Shown piece by piece: positions 54,097-63,934 of a stretch of 64,000 nucleotides of DNA. The stretch lies in contig OMXX01000012.1 of the NCBI GenBank assembly GCA_900315105.1, positions 53,415 to 117,414 of the forward strand, given 5' to 3'. A program made the position numbers and the translations under genes. The notes under the pieces were generated by a model. It saw nothing but the letters and a program-made list of their open reading frames with translations, searched no databases and was not told the origin of the DNA. Position 1 is the first letter of the stretch. Each line of letters opens with the position of its first letter. The stretch comes from an uncultured Prevotellaceae bacterium (lineage in GTDB: Bacteria; Bacteroidota; Bacteroidia; Bacteroidales; Bacteroidaceae).

Positions 54097-56556
54097 ATGA
54101 CAGAAAAGACACCACAGGAGAAGGCTGCAATAGACAGGCTGACAAGTCTGTTTGAACAGGCATTCGAGAGAGCTAGCAGGAACGGAGGCATCTGGCTTAA
54201 CCAAGAAGGAAAGAAATCCCCGGCCTTCTATCAGAAGGGAGTACAGATTTCCCCTTTCAATGCCGTCATCCTAGGCTTGCATAGCGACCAGAACAACTAC
54301 AAGACCAATCTCTACACCCTTTTCTCTGAAGCCAAGAAGAGAGGTGAGTCCGTTCAGACAAAGGAGAAGGGAATACCATTCTTCTGGTATAACTGGAGTG
54401 AGTACCAGAACAGGCATAACCCCGAAGACAAGATCAGTCGTAACGACTATCAGTCATTGCCGGCTGATAAGCAGAATGACTATAAGGGCATCCGTACACG
54501 TGAAGTACGTTTCCTTTTCAATATCGACCAGACTACCCTTCCGATGGCAGACAAGGCATCGTATGAGAACGCTGTACACGAATATGGCGGTCTGAGTAAC
54601 AGAGATGTCGATGAGTCAGACAAGAATCTTCGAACGTCTGTCGACGAACTCATTAATAAAGTCAGCGAAAACATGGTTGAGATCCGAAAGGATGACAGTT
54701 TCGGCATGGCTTTCTACGATTCAAGGAATGACATTGTCAGGTTACCTGGCATAGGTGACTATGCGGATTATCACGACTATGTCCGTGATGTCGTAGCCAA
54801 CATCGTAGAAGCAACAGGTCATCCGCAGCGTCTTGCACGTGATGGAATGCTAATGGAAAATGCAAGAAAGCCGTCAGAAGATGCCCAGAAACAGAATCGT
54901 CTTGTAGTAGAGATTGCATCAGCGATCAAAGCACAGGAACTTGGTATTCCTGCCAAGCTGTCTTCCTCTTCAATGGAAATGACAGACTACTGGATAAGGG
55001 AGATGAAGGAGAATCCATGCCTCTTTGACGCTGTAGAACGTGATGTAAACCAGGCTCTTGCCATGATCAAGAATGCTGAGAATGGCGAGAAGGTTGAACT
55101 CAAATCCGTTCAGTCAGGAAAGGAAGGCTCCAATATCCTCCCCAAGCACTATTATGTGGCAGACGAGATAAAGGGACTTCCCAACAAGGACACCAAGGAG
55201 TTTGTCGTTGTACGTGATCCAGTGTCATTGATGGCAGACGTTGTCCTGCCAGCAGGTGCATCCCACTCTGTAGACAATGAGATTCCTGGTATGAACAAGA
55301 ATCGAATAGAGCACGCCCTCCAGAAAGAAGGCTATGAGACTGTTACTTTCTATAATGTCAATGGCTCATTCGGCTATCGTCCAGACGATCATTTCTTTGA
55401 CGGAAAGGAAGTTTCCGTAGCACGAATGAACAAGTGGAATCTTGAAGACCTCACCAAGCTTGATGTAACAGATGCCGTCCGTCGTTCAAATGCCATAGAC
55501 TTTGACAGGATTCTTATGCTGAAGGATGACGAAGGGAAATGGGCGTTATACCTGAAGCCTGAGAATGAAAAGGCATTCAGCGTCTATCCGGACAAGGCAG
55601 ACGTGAATCATTTCTTCACTACCCTGAAGCAAGGCAACGAGGAACAGTCAGACCAGATCCGTGGCGAGCTGGCACAGAAGTACTATGCTCTGGCAGCTGA
55701 CAAACCAGAAATAAAGGTTGACCTCTTCAAGAGCAATGCATCAGCAGGGGAAATTGCCAGAATAGAACGTGTCAACATCTTCAAGACCAAGGCAACGGAA
55801 AAGAATCCAAGCGTCATCCTGTGCCTTCCCACCATAAATGGAGTGAAGCAGAAGCCACGTGAGGTAAGCCCTCAGCAGTGGTTTCGTCTATGGCTTGCCG
55901 ATGACATGAAAGACTACAAGACTCATCTTGCAGCAAGTCTCTTTGCGGATGTCCTGCGCAAGGATCAGAGCAATTCCGTTGCTGTAGGTACGTCAATGTC
56001 TGAACAGGAGGCACAGACAGAGACCAAGGAAACGCAACACACGGATCTCCATGAAGACAATGAGAAGCATGAACGGAATGAAGAACAGGCTAGTGACGAT
56101 AACCGTCAGCATGAAGAGAAAAGCAGAGCAGATGCTACCAGGCAAGAAACGGAACCAGCATCCAATGCTGTTGATAGTCCCCTTCTCAGGCAGTTCTATG
56201 ACCTGAAGTCGAAACATCCTGATGCACTTCTTCTTTTCCGTACAGGCGATTTCTATGAGACATACGGTCAAGATGCGGAAAAGTCATCGAGGATTCTTGG
56301 CATAACTCTCACCAAGAGTACAAAGACAAAGGACAAAGAAGGCAAGCCTCTGACAATGGCCGGATTCCCTTATCATGCCCTTGACAGCTATCTGCCAAAA
56401 CTCATCAGGGCTGGGGAGCGTGTAGCCATCTGTGACCAGATAGAAGCACCCAGGCGATCAGGCAACCAGAATGAGAATGCCAATGACGGGGCAAGGACGG
56501 AACAGCAACAAAAACAGATAAAGCAGGACTCCCAACAAATGGGATTCCACCGATAA
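54097..56556 (+). CDS. Inactive ArdC-like protein fused to a MutS domain I
   Basis: Residues about 1-150 resemble the ArdC N-terminal ssDNA-binding domain (Trp-Leu-Asn near 23, Pro-Phe-Asn-Ala-Val near 48). A zincin-like region near 225-250 has [11 protein letters not shown] where His-Glu-x2-His is expected, so the metallopeptidase should be dead. After a long acidic linker (about 630-695), residues about 705-790 match MutS domain I (mismatch-recognition): Thr-Gly-Asp-Phe-Tyr-Glu-Thr-Tyr, then Ala-Gly-Phe-Pro-Tyr-His-Ala-Leu. The active ArdC relative lies at 59343. A role in protecting or handling incoming ssDNA is inferred. Confidence 0.75.
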   Translation: MTEKTPQEKAAIDRLTSLFEQAFERASRNGGIWLNQEGKKSPAFYQKGVQISPFNAVILGLHSDQNNYKTNLYTLFSEAKKRGESVQTKEKGIPFFWYNWSEYQNRHNPEDKISRNDYQSLPADKQNDYKGIRTREVRFLFNIDQTTLPMADKASYENAVHEYGGLSNRDVDESDKNLRTSVDELINKVSENMVEIRKDDSFGMAFYDSRNDIVRLPGIGDYADYHDYVRDVVANIVEATGHPQRLARDGMLMENARKPSEDAQKQNRLVVEIASAIKAQELGIPAKLSSSSMEMTDYWIREMKENPCLFDAVERDVNQALAMIKNAENGEKVELKSVQSGKEGSNILPKHYYVADEIKGLPNKDTKEFVVVRDPVSLMADVVLPAGASHSVDNEIPGMNKNRIEHALQKEGYETVTFYNVNGSFGYRPDDHFFDGKEVSVARMNKWNLEDLTKLDVTDAVRRSNAIDFDRILMLKDDEGKWALYLKPENEKAFSVYPDKADVNHFFTTLKQGNEEQSDQIRGELAQKYYALAADKPEIKVDLFKSNASAGEIARIERVNIFKTKATEKNPSVILCLPTINGVKQKPREVSPQQWFRLWLADDMKDYKTHLAASLFADVLRKDQSNSVAVGTSMSEQEAQTETKETQHTDLHEDNEKHERNEEQASDDNRQHEEKSRADATRQETEPASNAVDSPLLRQFYDLKSKHPDALLLFRTGDFYETYGQDAEKSSRILGITLTKSTKTKDKEGKPLTMAGFPYHALDSYLPKLIRAGERVAICDQIEAPRRSGNQNENANDGARTEQQQKQIKQDSQQMGFHR

Positions 56557-56566
56557 TCATACAAAC

Positions 56567-57076
56567 ATGTTCAAGTTAATACCAATTATTATTATGATTA
56601 CAGGATATACAAATAATGCAGAGAAATCTGCAAACACATCTCTGGAACCTTCATCACCAAGCGCGGCAGAGATTTCACGTTCAAACAATGAGATGTTCAG
56701 ACAGGTGGCAGATCTTGCACTTGGCCATCAGAAGTTCAATGGAGACAAGGACTACAATGCCATTGACAAAGGTATCAAGGACAGGGTCATAGACCTTTCT
56801 TCATACGTAAGAGGCATGACAACTACCAAGCTCAACATGATGGAAAACGGAAAGCTTGTCCTTTCGATGACACAGGACGGCAATCTGGTACATCATGCCA
56901 TGACTCCGAAGGAACGTAACATAATGTCAGAAGTTCTCAATAACCAGAATCTCACTGATGACCAGAAACTGGACAAGCTGACATCCATGGTAAGCAATAT
57001 AGCCCTGACTACCCAACTTCAGATGAACTTCGAGAAAGGCATGTCACAGGGTGAGTCTCATTCTATGCACAGATAA
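56567..57076 (+). CDS. 169-aa ICE hypothetical protein
   Basis: A short hydrophobic N-terminus (about residues 4-13) could be a weak signal or an artefact if translation begins at a later Met. The body is soluble and helical with many Asn, Met and Lys residues. Its stop overlaps the ATG of the peptidoglycan hydrolase gene by one base, so they are coupled. No family recognised. Confidence 0.6.
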   Translation: MFKLIPIIIMITGYTNNAEKSANTSLEPSSPSAAEISRSNNEMFRQVADLALGHQKFNGDKDYNAIDKGIKDRVIDLSSYVRGMTTTKLNMMENGKLVLSMTQDGNLVHHAMTPKERNIMSEVLNNQNLTDDQKLDKLTSMVSNIALTTQLQMNFEKGMSQGESHSMHR

Positions 57077-58677
57077 TGAGTTCTTCAAGACAGGAATACA
57101 TCGAGGCCTATTCAGAGCTGGCAAAGGTACAGATGCGACGATATGGAATACCAGCATCCGTTACCCTTGCCCAGGCAATCATTGAATCTGCCAACGGCAA
57201 AAGCACTCTCTCCAATGTTGCCAACAATCATTTCGGAATCAAAGGTGATTTCCATGGCAACTATGTCCTTGCCGACGATGACAAGCCCAATGAACATTTC
57301 AAGAAATACGACAATGTAGGACAGAGTTACGAGGATCATTCCAAGGTACTTATGAATGATCGTTACCGTAAGCTGACAAAGAACCTAGCTCCAGATGACT
57401 ATAGAGGATGGGCGGCAGCCATCAAGAAAGGTGGATATGCCACCGACGGTAATTATGTCAAGACCATTGTCGGTGTCATTGAAGGTGCCAATCTCCAGAA
57501 GTATGACCAGATGGTTATGCAGGAGATGAAGTCTCAGGGAAAGAGTTTCGGTATTGAAAGCAATCCCTTGGAGATATCGACAAGCCTAAAGAATTCCAAT
57601 GGGAAACGTACAGAACCTGACATGGATTCAGAAGGCAGGAAATTCAGTTTTCCATTGAATAGAAGTGAGTTCATGCTCGTTACATCCCCTTTTGGTATTC
57701 GCCGTGACCCTATGGATCACAGCAAGCAGCAGATGCATAAAGGCATTGACATACAGACCAGACATGAAGCTGTCCTTGCAACAGAGGATAACGGACGTGT
57801 CATCAAGGCAAGCCAGAACATCAATACAGGAGGTGGAAGAACCGTAACCATTGAGTACAATCGTAACGACGGAAGCAAGTATCAGTGTACGTACATGCAT
57901 CTTGACAGTATTGCAGTAAAGGTCGGCGACACCGTCAGTGCAGGTCAGAAACTGGGTATCAGCGGAAATACAGGAACCCGAACCACGGGAGAGCACCTTC
58001 ATTTTGGAGTTAAAGTATTTTCCGGGGATGGCACATCGAGGGATTTGGATCCTGCTGCCTATCTTGCAGACATAGCTCAGAGAGGAAACATAGAGCTTCA
58101 GGCACTACACAATGGCAAGGACATCATCGCACAGTACAAGGTCGAAGGGATTTCCAATGGGAAGAAAGATGATAACGGCATTAATTCAAATCTGTCACCA
58201 GATGACTGGATGAAGAAGATCCTGAGTTCTGAAGACAGTGGCGCCAGCATCCATTGCGGTGATCCAGTCATAGAAATGGCTATTACTATGTTCACCAGCC
58301 TTATGGCTCTGGCAGTGAGCATTGACGGCAAGAATGAGGAGGAGAAGATGCAAGCTGCTACAGATGCCGCTATTAGCAAAAGTATAAGCCTGACATCACT
58401 ACTCCCTTCTCTCAAGGAATGCAGCATTGTCCTGCAAGGAGGAAAGCCATGCCTACAGGTGAATAACGGCAATGTCAGTTTTTCCCATGAACTAAGTAAT
58501 GCAGAACTGTCAAAGCTACAGCAGACACTTGGCAATACAGCCATGTGTGACGATGAGAAGCGAAGAAGCATAGGTTCCTTAGTGAACGGTATCATCGCTT
58601 CCCAACAGGCTTCACAGAACTACCGTCAGGGAATCGATTCTTCCCTGAGAAATCAGGAATCAATTCAACTGAAATAA
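57076..58677 (+). CDS. Two-domain peptidoglycan hydrolase: GH73 glucosaminidase plus M23 endopeptidase
   Basis: Residues about 5-150 form a flagellar-type (GH73) glucosaminidase domain with catalytic Glu in Ala-Ile-Ile-Glu-Ser-Ala-Asn-Gly near 37 and Asn-His-Phe-Gly-Ile-Lys near 52. Residues about 205-335 form an M23 domain with His-Lys-Gly-Ile-Asp near 222, Tyr-Met-His-Leu near 275 and Glu-His-Leu-His-Phe near 311. The C-terminal 150 residues are unknown. No signal peptide, so it may travel through the type IV channel or need another route. It would cut both glycan and peptide bonds, like VirB1-type proteins. Confidence 0.85.
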   Translation: MSSSRQEYIEAYSELAKVQMRRYGIPASVTLAQAIIESANGKSTLSNVANNHFGIKGDFHGNYVLADDDKPNEHFKKYDNVGQSYEDHSKVLMNDRYRKLTKNLAPDDYRGWAAAIKKGGYATDGNYVKTIVGVIEGANLQKYDQMVMQEMKSQGKSFGIESNPLEISTSLKNSNGKRTEPDMDSEGRKFSFPLNRSEFMLVTSPFGIRRDPMDHSKQQMHKGIDIQTRHEAVLATEDNGRVIKASQNINTGGGRTVTIEYNRNDGSKYQCTYMHLDSIAVKVGDTVSAGQKLGISGNTGTRTTGEHLHFGVKVFSGDGTSRDLDPAAYLADIAQRGNIELQALHNGKDIIAQYKVEGISNGKKDDNGINSNLSPDDWMKKILSSEDSGASIHCGDPVIEMAITMFTSLMALAVSIDGKNEEEKMQAATDAAISKSISLTSLLPSLKECSIVLQGGKPCLQVNNGNVSFSHELSNAELSKLQQTLGNTAMCDDEKRRSIGSLVNGIIASQQASQNYRQGIDSSLRNQESIQLK

Positions 58678-58711
58678 TTACCCAATCTGTAAAATAATCA
58701 ATTATTAATCT

Positions 58712-59332
58712 ATGATCAAATGTAATGTAACAATTTGTGGTACTGTATCTCGTGCAGCACAGATGCGTACCAACAAGGAAGGCAAGCCCTTTATGACGCT
58801 CGGAGTCAGTATCGTCATACCTGCCAAGTCAGGAATCAACAAAACTGTCGAAGTCAGCGTAGCAAAGGATGGCGGCTCTGAAAGTGAACTCTCACAGTAT
58901 ACCGTAGGTAGTCGTATAGAGATTGTCGGTGTCCTGACATTCCACAAGAAGGGTGATGCACTTTTCTTCAACATGTCGGCTACAGGAATCAATAACTTTG
59001 ACGTATCTGGTGAAGACAGCGTAAAGGGAGATATGGAATTCCGTGGATCTCTTGGTAACAAGATTGAGTGCAGGGACGATAAGAAAGGCAACCCATTCCT
59101 GACATTCTCTGCGTTCAGCACAGAGAAGAACGGGGAGGAGTTTGACTTTACGTGGGTTCACTTCGTGTTTTTCGGAGAGAGACAGAAAGCCTGGATGATT
59201 CCCAAGGCAGGTATCGAGGCAAAAGGAGAACTTCAGCTAGGAGTCTTCAATGATCATATAGACATCACCTGCCGTGTCAGTGAGATAAAGGAATATGAGA
59301 AGAAGCCTTATACTCCAAATGTAGAACACTAA
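58712..59332 (+). CDS. Single-stranded DNA-binding protein-like (two OB folds)
   Basis: Two OB-fold-like modules (residues about 1-90 and 105-200) each begin with a short beta motif and a Phe/aromatic-rich strand (Asn-Pro-Phe-Leu-Thr-Phe, Val-His-Phe-Val-Phe-Phe-Gly-Glu-Arg). The layout recalls SSB-like proteins of Bacteroidales ICEs that coat incoming ssDNA. The acidic SSB tail is missing, so partner recruitment differs from chromosomal SSB. It is placed directly before ardC. Confidence 0.72.
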   Translation: MIKCNVTICGTVSRAAQMRTNKEGKPFMTLGVSIVIPAKSGINKTVEVSVAKDGGSESELSQYTVGSRIEIVGVLTFHKKGDALFFNMSATGINNFDVSGEDSVKGDMEFRGSLGNKIECRDDKKGNPFLTFSAFSTEKNGEEFDFTWVHFVFFGERQKAWMIPKAGIEAKGELQLGVFNDHIDITCRVSEIKEYEKKPYTPNVEH

Positions 59333-59342
59333 GAAATCCTAT

Positions 59343-60863
59343 ATGGCAGATACAAAAAAATACAATTCAGACGGTCGAAGTGCAGAGGACAAAGCCTTGG
59401 ATAAGTTTGCCGAGATGATGATTGAGCGAATCTCATCTATTCAGCAGGACTGGAAAAAGCCTTGGTTTACAGAAGGGGGATTGTCATGGCCGAAGAATCT
59501 CTCTGGTCGAGAGTATAACGGCATGAACGCCCTAATGCTCATGATGCACTGTGAGAAGCAAGGCTATAAGCTTCCTGTCTTCTGTACTTTTGACCGTGTC
59601 ACGGGATTGAATTACTCCAAGGACAAGCAAGGTGCCCGGCAACAGGTCAAGGATGGCAACGGTGAACCCTTACCTCATGTAGGAGTCAACAAGGGCGAGA
59701 AGAGCTTCCCTGTGTTTATAACAACATTTTCTGTTGTAGACAAGGAGACAAAGGAGAAAATCAAGTACGATGACTACAAGCAAATGCCAGAGGAAGAGCG
59801 AGCAAAGTACAACGTCTATCCCAAGCTTCAGGTGTATAATGTCTTCAATGTAGCTCAGACAAACCTTCAGGAGGCACGTCCTGACCTATACAAGAAACTC
59901 GAAACTGCCAACTCCCAGTCACGCACAAAGCAGCAGGATGGCAATGACTTTACATTTCCAGCCATTGACAAGATGATCAAGGATAACGAGTGGATATGTC
60001 CTATCAAGCCAACCTACGGTGATGAAGCATATTACTCAATATCCAAGGCTGAGATTGTAATCCCTGAGAAACGACAGTTCAAGGATGGAGAGTCGTTTTA
60101 CAGCAATCTTGCCCATGAAATGGCACATAGCACAGGAGCAGATAACCATCTTGGCAGACTGAAGCCAACGTCATTCGGAAGCAAGGAATATGCGCGTGAG
60201 GAACTTGTGGCAGAACTAAGCGCAGCTCTTGTCTCTCAGCGTTACGGTATGTCCAAGAATATCAAAGAGGATTCTGCTGCCTATATCAGATGCTGGCTTG
60301 AATCCCTGAGAGAAGAACCACAGTTCATCAAGACAGTTCTCACGGATGTCAAGAAAGCATCCCACATGATCAATCAGCATATCGACGCTGTTCAGATCAA
60401 GATCGACAATGACAAGGAGATAGGAAATAGTGTGGAGAATGCAGGGATGGAGCGATCGGTTACTTTTGAGATTCCTGAATGGTCATTGCCATATATATTA
60501 AATGGTGATGCCGGAGGTCTTACTGACAATGAGAAGGAAATCGTTGACAAATTCCTTGATGAGAATTTCCCTGACGGCTTCATTCCCGAAGTTAAGGAAG
60601 GGACGGAAAAGGAATTCAACACCTATCCAGCCTTTGGGGAGAGAAATGAGAATGCACTTACCAACAGAGGCGAATCACCATATCTTGCAACCAAGACCAT
60701 AGAAGTCCAGTTCTCACAAGCTGGATATTTCGAGGTGCGCTCCGAGGAAGATAAAGACTATGCGACACATGTTGTAGTTGACAATACCAAGACTGTGGAT
60801 GCAGCCAAGCTACCTCCCAAATCAGATATTCAGGAAGAAACTCATTATCATTTCGGACGATAA
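59343..60863 (+). CDS. ardC: ArdC-type antirestriction/zincin metallopeptidase
   Basis: Residues about 1-190 form the ArdC N-terminal ssDNA-binding domain (Asn-Gly-Met-Asn-Ala-Leu near 60-65). The zincin motif His-Glu-Met-Ala-His is intact near residues 258-262, with the distal Glu in Glu-Glu-Leu-Val-Ala-Glu-Leu near 285. ArdC proteins bind incoming ssDNA and protect it from restriction. The extra C-terminal 130 residues are poorly ordered. A strong terminator follows. Confidence 0.85.
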   Translation: MADTKKYNSDGRSAEDKALDKFAEMMIERISSIQQDWKKPWFTEGGLSWPKNLSGREYNGMNALMLMMHCEKQGYKLPVFCTFDRVTGLNYSKDKQGARQQVKDGNGEPLPHVGVNKGEKSFPVFITTFSVVDKETKEKIKYDDYKQMPEEERAKYNVYPKLQVYNVFNVAQTNLQEARPDLYKKLETANSQSRTKQQDGNDFTFPAIDKMIKDNEWICPIKPTYGDEAYYSISKAEIVIPEKRQFKDGESFYSNLAHEMAHSTGADNHLGRLKPTSFGSKEYAREELVAELSAALVSQRYGMSKNIKEDSAAYIRCWLESLREEPQFIKTVLTDVKKASHMINQHIDAVQIKIDNDKEIGNSVENAGMERSVTFEIPEWSLPYILNGDAGGLTDNEKEIVDKFLDENFPDGFIPEVKEGTEKEFNTYPAFGERNENALTNRGESPYLATKTIEVQFSQAGYFEVRSEEDKDYATHVVVDNTKTVDAAKLPPKSDIQEETHYHFGR

Positions 60864-60884
60864 CCATGATATGATTCTATATAG

Positions 60885-60923
60885 AAAAAGGGCAGACTAC
60901 TTCAAAGGTAATCTGCCCTTTTT
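60885..60923 (+). terminator. Rho-independent terminator after ardC
   Basis: Perfect 12-bp stem (60885-60896 with 60912-60923) around a 15-nt loop, with A-run before and T-run after, so it could work in both directions. It closes the second ICE operon. Confidence 0.9.
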
Positions 60924-61000
60924 ATATAACTTGTCAATATCTAAAAACTAAGAACTAAAGGCAAAAGTCAAAGGGTAATGGTTGTACCCCCTAACCTAAT

Positions 61001-61978
61001 CTACTTTAATACCACTTTCTTGCTTCCGTTAATATAAATTCCTGGCAGTGAAGGCTTGCCGTTAAGACGAGTGCCGTCGAGAGAGAACCAGTCATTCTGC
61101 ACGGCGTTATCGTCTGGAGACACAGACTTTATGCCTGTTGTCCCGATGGCATAGATAATAGAAAGGCTCTGAGCCTTAGCCTCGTTCTCGATGTAGAGTG
61201 GAATGAATGCCTTGCCTGCCGGAACAAACTCGCCAGTGTATCTGTGGAAACCGAAGCCTGCCGATGTATTGCCCATTGTATAAATCTCGTTAGCGCTGAA
61301 ATTGGATATAACACTTGTGCGCAAATCCCTGTCACTTATACCGCGCAGGTCGTTGCCGTTAGTATCGCTGCTGCCTGTTTTTGTGAGAGTCAAAACTGGA
61401 TTGCCTGATGATTTCAGTATTACCGCTGTGCCTCTATTTACAATCTTGTCTTCCACTTCCGTCAGCATGAGCGATGATTCATTCACCGTTCCTTTATACA
61501 CCGTTGTATTCTCATCTGCTTGGAAGTTATAGCCGTTGTTATAGAAGGTAGTCCAATAATCTCCGTCTATTGGGTTTGCCGTCAGGTTCATTGTCACAGT
61601 AGCTGGGGTTTCCCAAAAGGCGTCAGTTCCAATCTTCGGATTGCCATTGATAGTGACAGATTGAAGACTCCTACATCCCCAAAAGGCTTCGTACCCTATG
61701 TTCGTCACGCTGTTAGGGATAGTGACAGTTTGAAGGCTGGAACACTCTGCAAAGGCTCCAATTCCAATACTCGTCACGCTTTCAGGGATTGTGACAGATT
61801 GAAGGTTTCTACACCTACAAAAGGCTTCATCATCAATGTTCGTCACGCTTTCAGGGATTGTGATAGATTTAAGTTTTTCACAACTATGAAAGGTTTTATA
61901 CCCAATTTTTGTAACGCTGTTAGGGATAGTGACAGTTTGAAGGCTGGAGCAACCAGAGTTTTTGCAACTCGCTGGGTT
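61001..61978 (-). pseudogene. N-terminally truncated BspA-like leucine-rich repeat gene
   Basis: The frame is open from after an in-frame stop at 61979-61981 and has no ATG near its start; the first usable start is GTG 61846. It encodes BspA-type LRRs (Leu-Gln-Ser-Val-Thr-Ile-Pro-Glu-Ser-Val) and then a C-terminal region ending Gly-Ile-Tyr-Ile-Asn-Gly-Ser-Lys-Lys-Val-Val-Leu-Lys, typical of Prevotella surface proteins. The signal peptide and first repeats are missing. It may be a chromosomal gene cut by recombination. Confidence 0.75.
61640..61960. repeat. Five 69-bp LRR repeats
   Basis: The shared GTGACAG/GTGATAG core occurs at 61653, 61722, 61791, 61860 and 61929, exactly 69 bp apart (23 residues). 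Two units share a longer identical block, which could allow recombination between repeats. Confidence 0.85.
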
Positions 61979-61981
61979 TCA

Positions 61982-62314
61982 GGTAATTTTGTTTTAAATG
62001 ATAGAAAAGTGATGACGATGATTCTCTATGTGTACAAAAAGACTGAGATTTAACGTTTTTAACTTTTGAAAACCACAAAAAGTAATCGAATGGGCTATGA
62101 TTTCGTATAATTTGATTATCATCATGGATAAACATGATAACGTTTCACAATATGGAAACATCAAGCAAGATTTCATGAGAATACCATCCAAATGCCAAGA
62201 AATTACATTTTTTGCCAAGAAAAACAAATTTCATCTGAAAAAATATTGTAATATGAAAGAAAAACAGTACTTTTATAGCCGAAATCTCTAACCTCTGCCT
62301 TTGCAGAAAAAACA
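61982..62314. other. Non-coding region between the LRR relic and the nuclease-like gene
   Basis: AT-rich, no supported ORF. No match to the Bacteroidota promoter is obvious in front of the next gene. It may contain the breakpoint that removed the 5' part of the LRR gene. Confidence 0.45.
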
Positions 62315-62980
62315 ATGATTATGGCTACAAACGCTGCAAATAGAACAAACATCTTTTCTTTCATTCCGAAGTCTATTTCTTCGGAAGCGTTTCTTGTATG
62401 GCTCATTAATTATCTTGATTCTGACAGCAAGTACAGTCTGTATAAACAGTCCCTTTTCGACAATCTCTTGTTAAAAAGAGAAGACAAGGGGAAGTCGGTA
62501 TCTCAGATATCAATCAACCGCCAAGGTAATAACACAGAAGCTGTACTTTCATTCTATTTCAATGGAACTGATGAGAGGCATGATATTCTTCTTCTGTTCG
62601 TCGACAAAGAATCGAATATGGTTCGTCCTGAACAACTTGACCGATATAAATGGTTCTATCCGAACTGCTACCGCTATATATATTATAAAACGGGCTATGT
62701 AACCACAATAGAAGAACAGGCTGTTAGCCAGAATCAATATGATTTGGTTACTGATTGCATGATGGAATCTGTTTTAGAGTCGATATTAGAGTTACATCCA
62801 TTGATTAAGAATTATACAGATTACTTGAACAGTGAGGGTGAAGCCCTCAATTACTATCATGAGCGTCTCTTCTTGAATCATGATAAAGAGATTCTGCATG
62901 ACTCCGCTGCTCAGAAGTATCTTCTTGATACACTTCTGGAGAATATAGCAGAAGACAATTGGATCATTAAAATTGAGTAA
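62315..62980 (+). CDS. PD-(D/E)XK superfamily-like protein (PF14281-type)
   Basis: The N-terminus Asn-Ile-Phe-Ser-Phe-Ile-Pro-Lys-Ser-Ile-Ser-Ser-Glu-Ala-Phe-Leu-Val-Trp-Leu-Ile is the signature of a PD-(D/E)XK-like family in which an Asn-Ile-Phe start and a Phe-x2-Trp-Leu helix recur. The expected core (Asp near His-Asp-Ile-Leu-Leu-Leu-Phe-Val-Asp-Lys-Glu at about 90) is only partly conserved, so activity is uncertain. The start could also be ATG 62321. It lies 3 nt before the WYL gene. Confidence 0.6.
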   Translation: MIMATNAANRTNIFSFIPKSISSEAFLVWLINYLDSDSKYSLYKQSLFDNLLLKREDKGKSVSQISINRQGNNTEAVLSFYFNGTDERHDILLLFVDKESNMVRPEQLDRYKWFYPNCYRYIYYKTGYVTTIEEQAVSQNQYDLVTDCMMESVLESILELHPLIKNYTDYLNSEGEALNYYHERLFLNHDKEILHDSAAQKYLLDTLLENIAEDNWIIKIE

Positions 62981-62983
62981 TAT

Positions 62984-63934
62984 ATGGCCAACAACGACAG
63001 AGGACAAAGCCTCATAACGAAATACGTCTGGGTGATAGAAACCATATATCGCAGACAAAAGATATCATTCAAAGAATTGAATGAGAAATGGCTCCGTGAT
63101 GACATCAGTAGAGGCGTGGAGATACCAAAGCGCACGTTCGACAACTGGCGCTATGCAATCTGGGATATGTTCGGTATCAATATCGTCAATGAGAATCGTG
63201 GCGAGTACCGCTACTATATTGCGAATGAAAAGGACATAAGCCAGAACGGACTCCGCTCATGGCTTTACAACACTATCTGTGTGAGCAATGCCTTGGCGAA
63301 TAGCCAAAGCATCAAAGACCGTATCATTCTTGAATACGTTCCTTCCGGCCAGAACTATCTCCAACCCATCATCGAGGCAATGAAGGAGAACCGTGTGCTC
63401 AACATCACCTATCACAGCTATTGGAAGAACGAGGAGAACAACTTCGATGTGCAGCCTTTCTGCGTAAAACTATTCCGTCAACGTTGGTATCTGGTAGCCC
63501 GGAGCACGTATTCCTATTATTATGAGAAAGGACCGCGCATCTATGCCCTCGACCGAATACACGCCCTTCATACCACCAATGAGACCTTCGAGATGCCGAA
63601 GGACTGGAGCGCAAAGGAGTATTTCGACGGATGCTTTGGTATCATAGCCGACCATCGAACGGATGTTCAGATCATCAAACTGAAGGTCAACGCTGGTCAG
63701 GCAAACTATATTCGTGACCTGAGGCTCCATGATTCGCAAGACGAGATAGAACGCAACGAGGAATACAGCATCTTTGCCTATCAGTTACGACCATCCTACG
63801 ACTTCATTCAGGAGTTGCTATGGCATGCAGCCGATATGGAAGTACTTGAACCGCAGTCACTTCGTGAAGATATAGCAAACATCATAGAACATTTACATAA
63901 TAAATACAACAAATGCGAGACTTTGCAGCAATAG
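62984..63934 (+). CDS. WYL-domain transcriptional regulator
   Basis: The N-terminal 75 residues look like a winged helix. A WYL domain follows (residues about 120-215), with Arg-Gln-Arg-Trp-Tyr-Leu-Val-Ala-Arg near 165-173 and Tyr-Ala-Leu-Asp-Arg-Ile near 187. The C-terminal WCX-type part covers about 225-310. WYL proteins sense nucleic-acid-like ligands and often control defence genes. It overlaps the next gene by 22 nt. Confidence 0.88.
   Translation: MANNDRGQSLITKYVWVIETIYRRQKISFKELNEKWLRDDISRGVEIPKRTFDNWRYAIWDMFGINIVNENRGEYRYYIANEKDISQNGLRSWLYNTICVSNALANSQSIKDRIILEYVPSGQNYLQPIIEAMKENRVLNITYHSYWKNEENNFDVQPFCVKLFRQRWYLVARSTYSYYYEKGPRIYALDRIHALHTTNETFEMPKDWSAKEYFDGCFGIIADHRTDVQIIKLKVNAGQANYIRDLRLHDSQDEIERNEEYSIFAYQLRPSYDFIQELLWHAADMEVLEPQSLREDIANIIEHLHNKYNKCETLQQ

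Noticed and set aside
61640..61960. 69-bp regular repeats as a CRISPR-like or satellite array
   Set aside because: The repeats are in frame, encode 23-residue LRR units and have no unique spacers.
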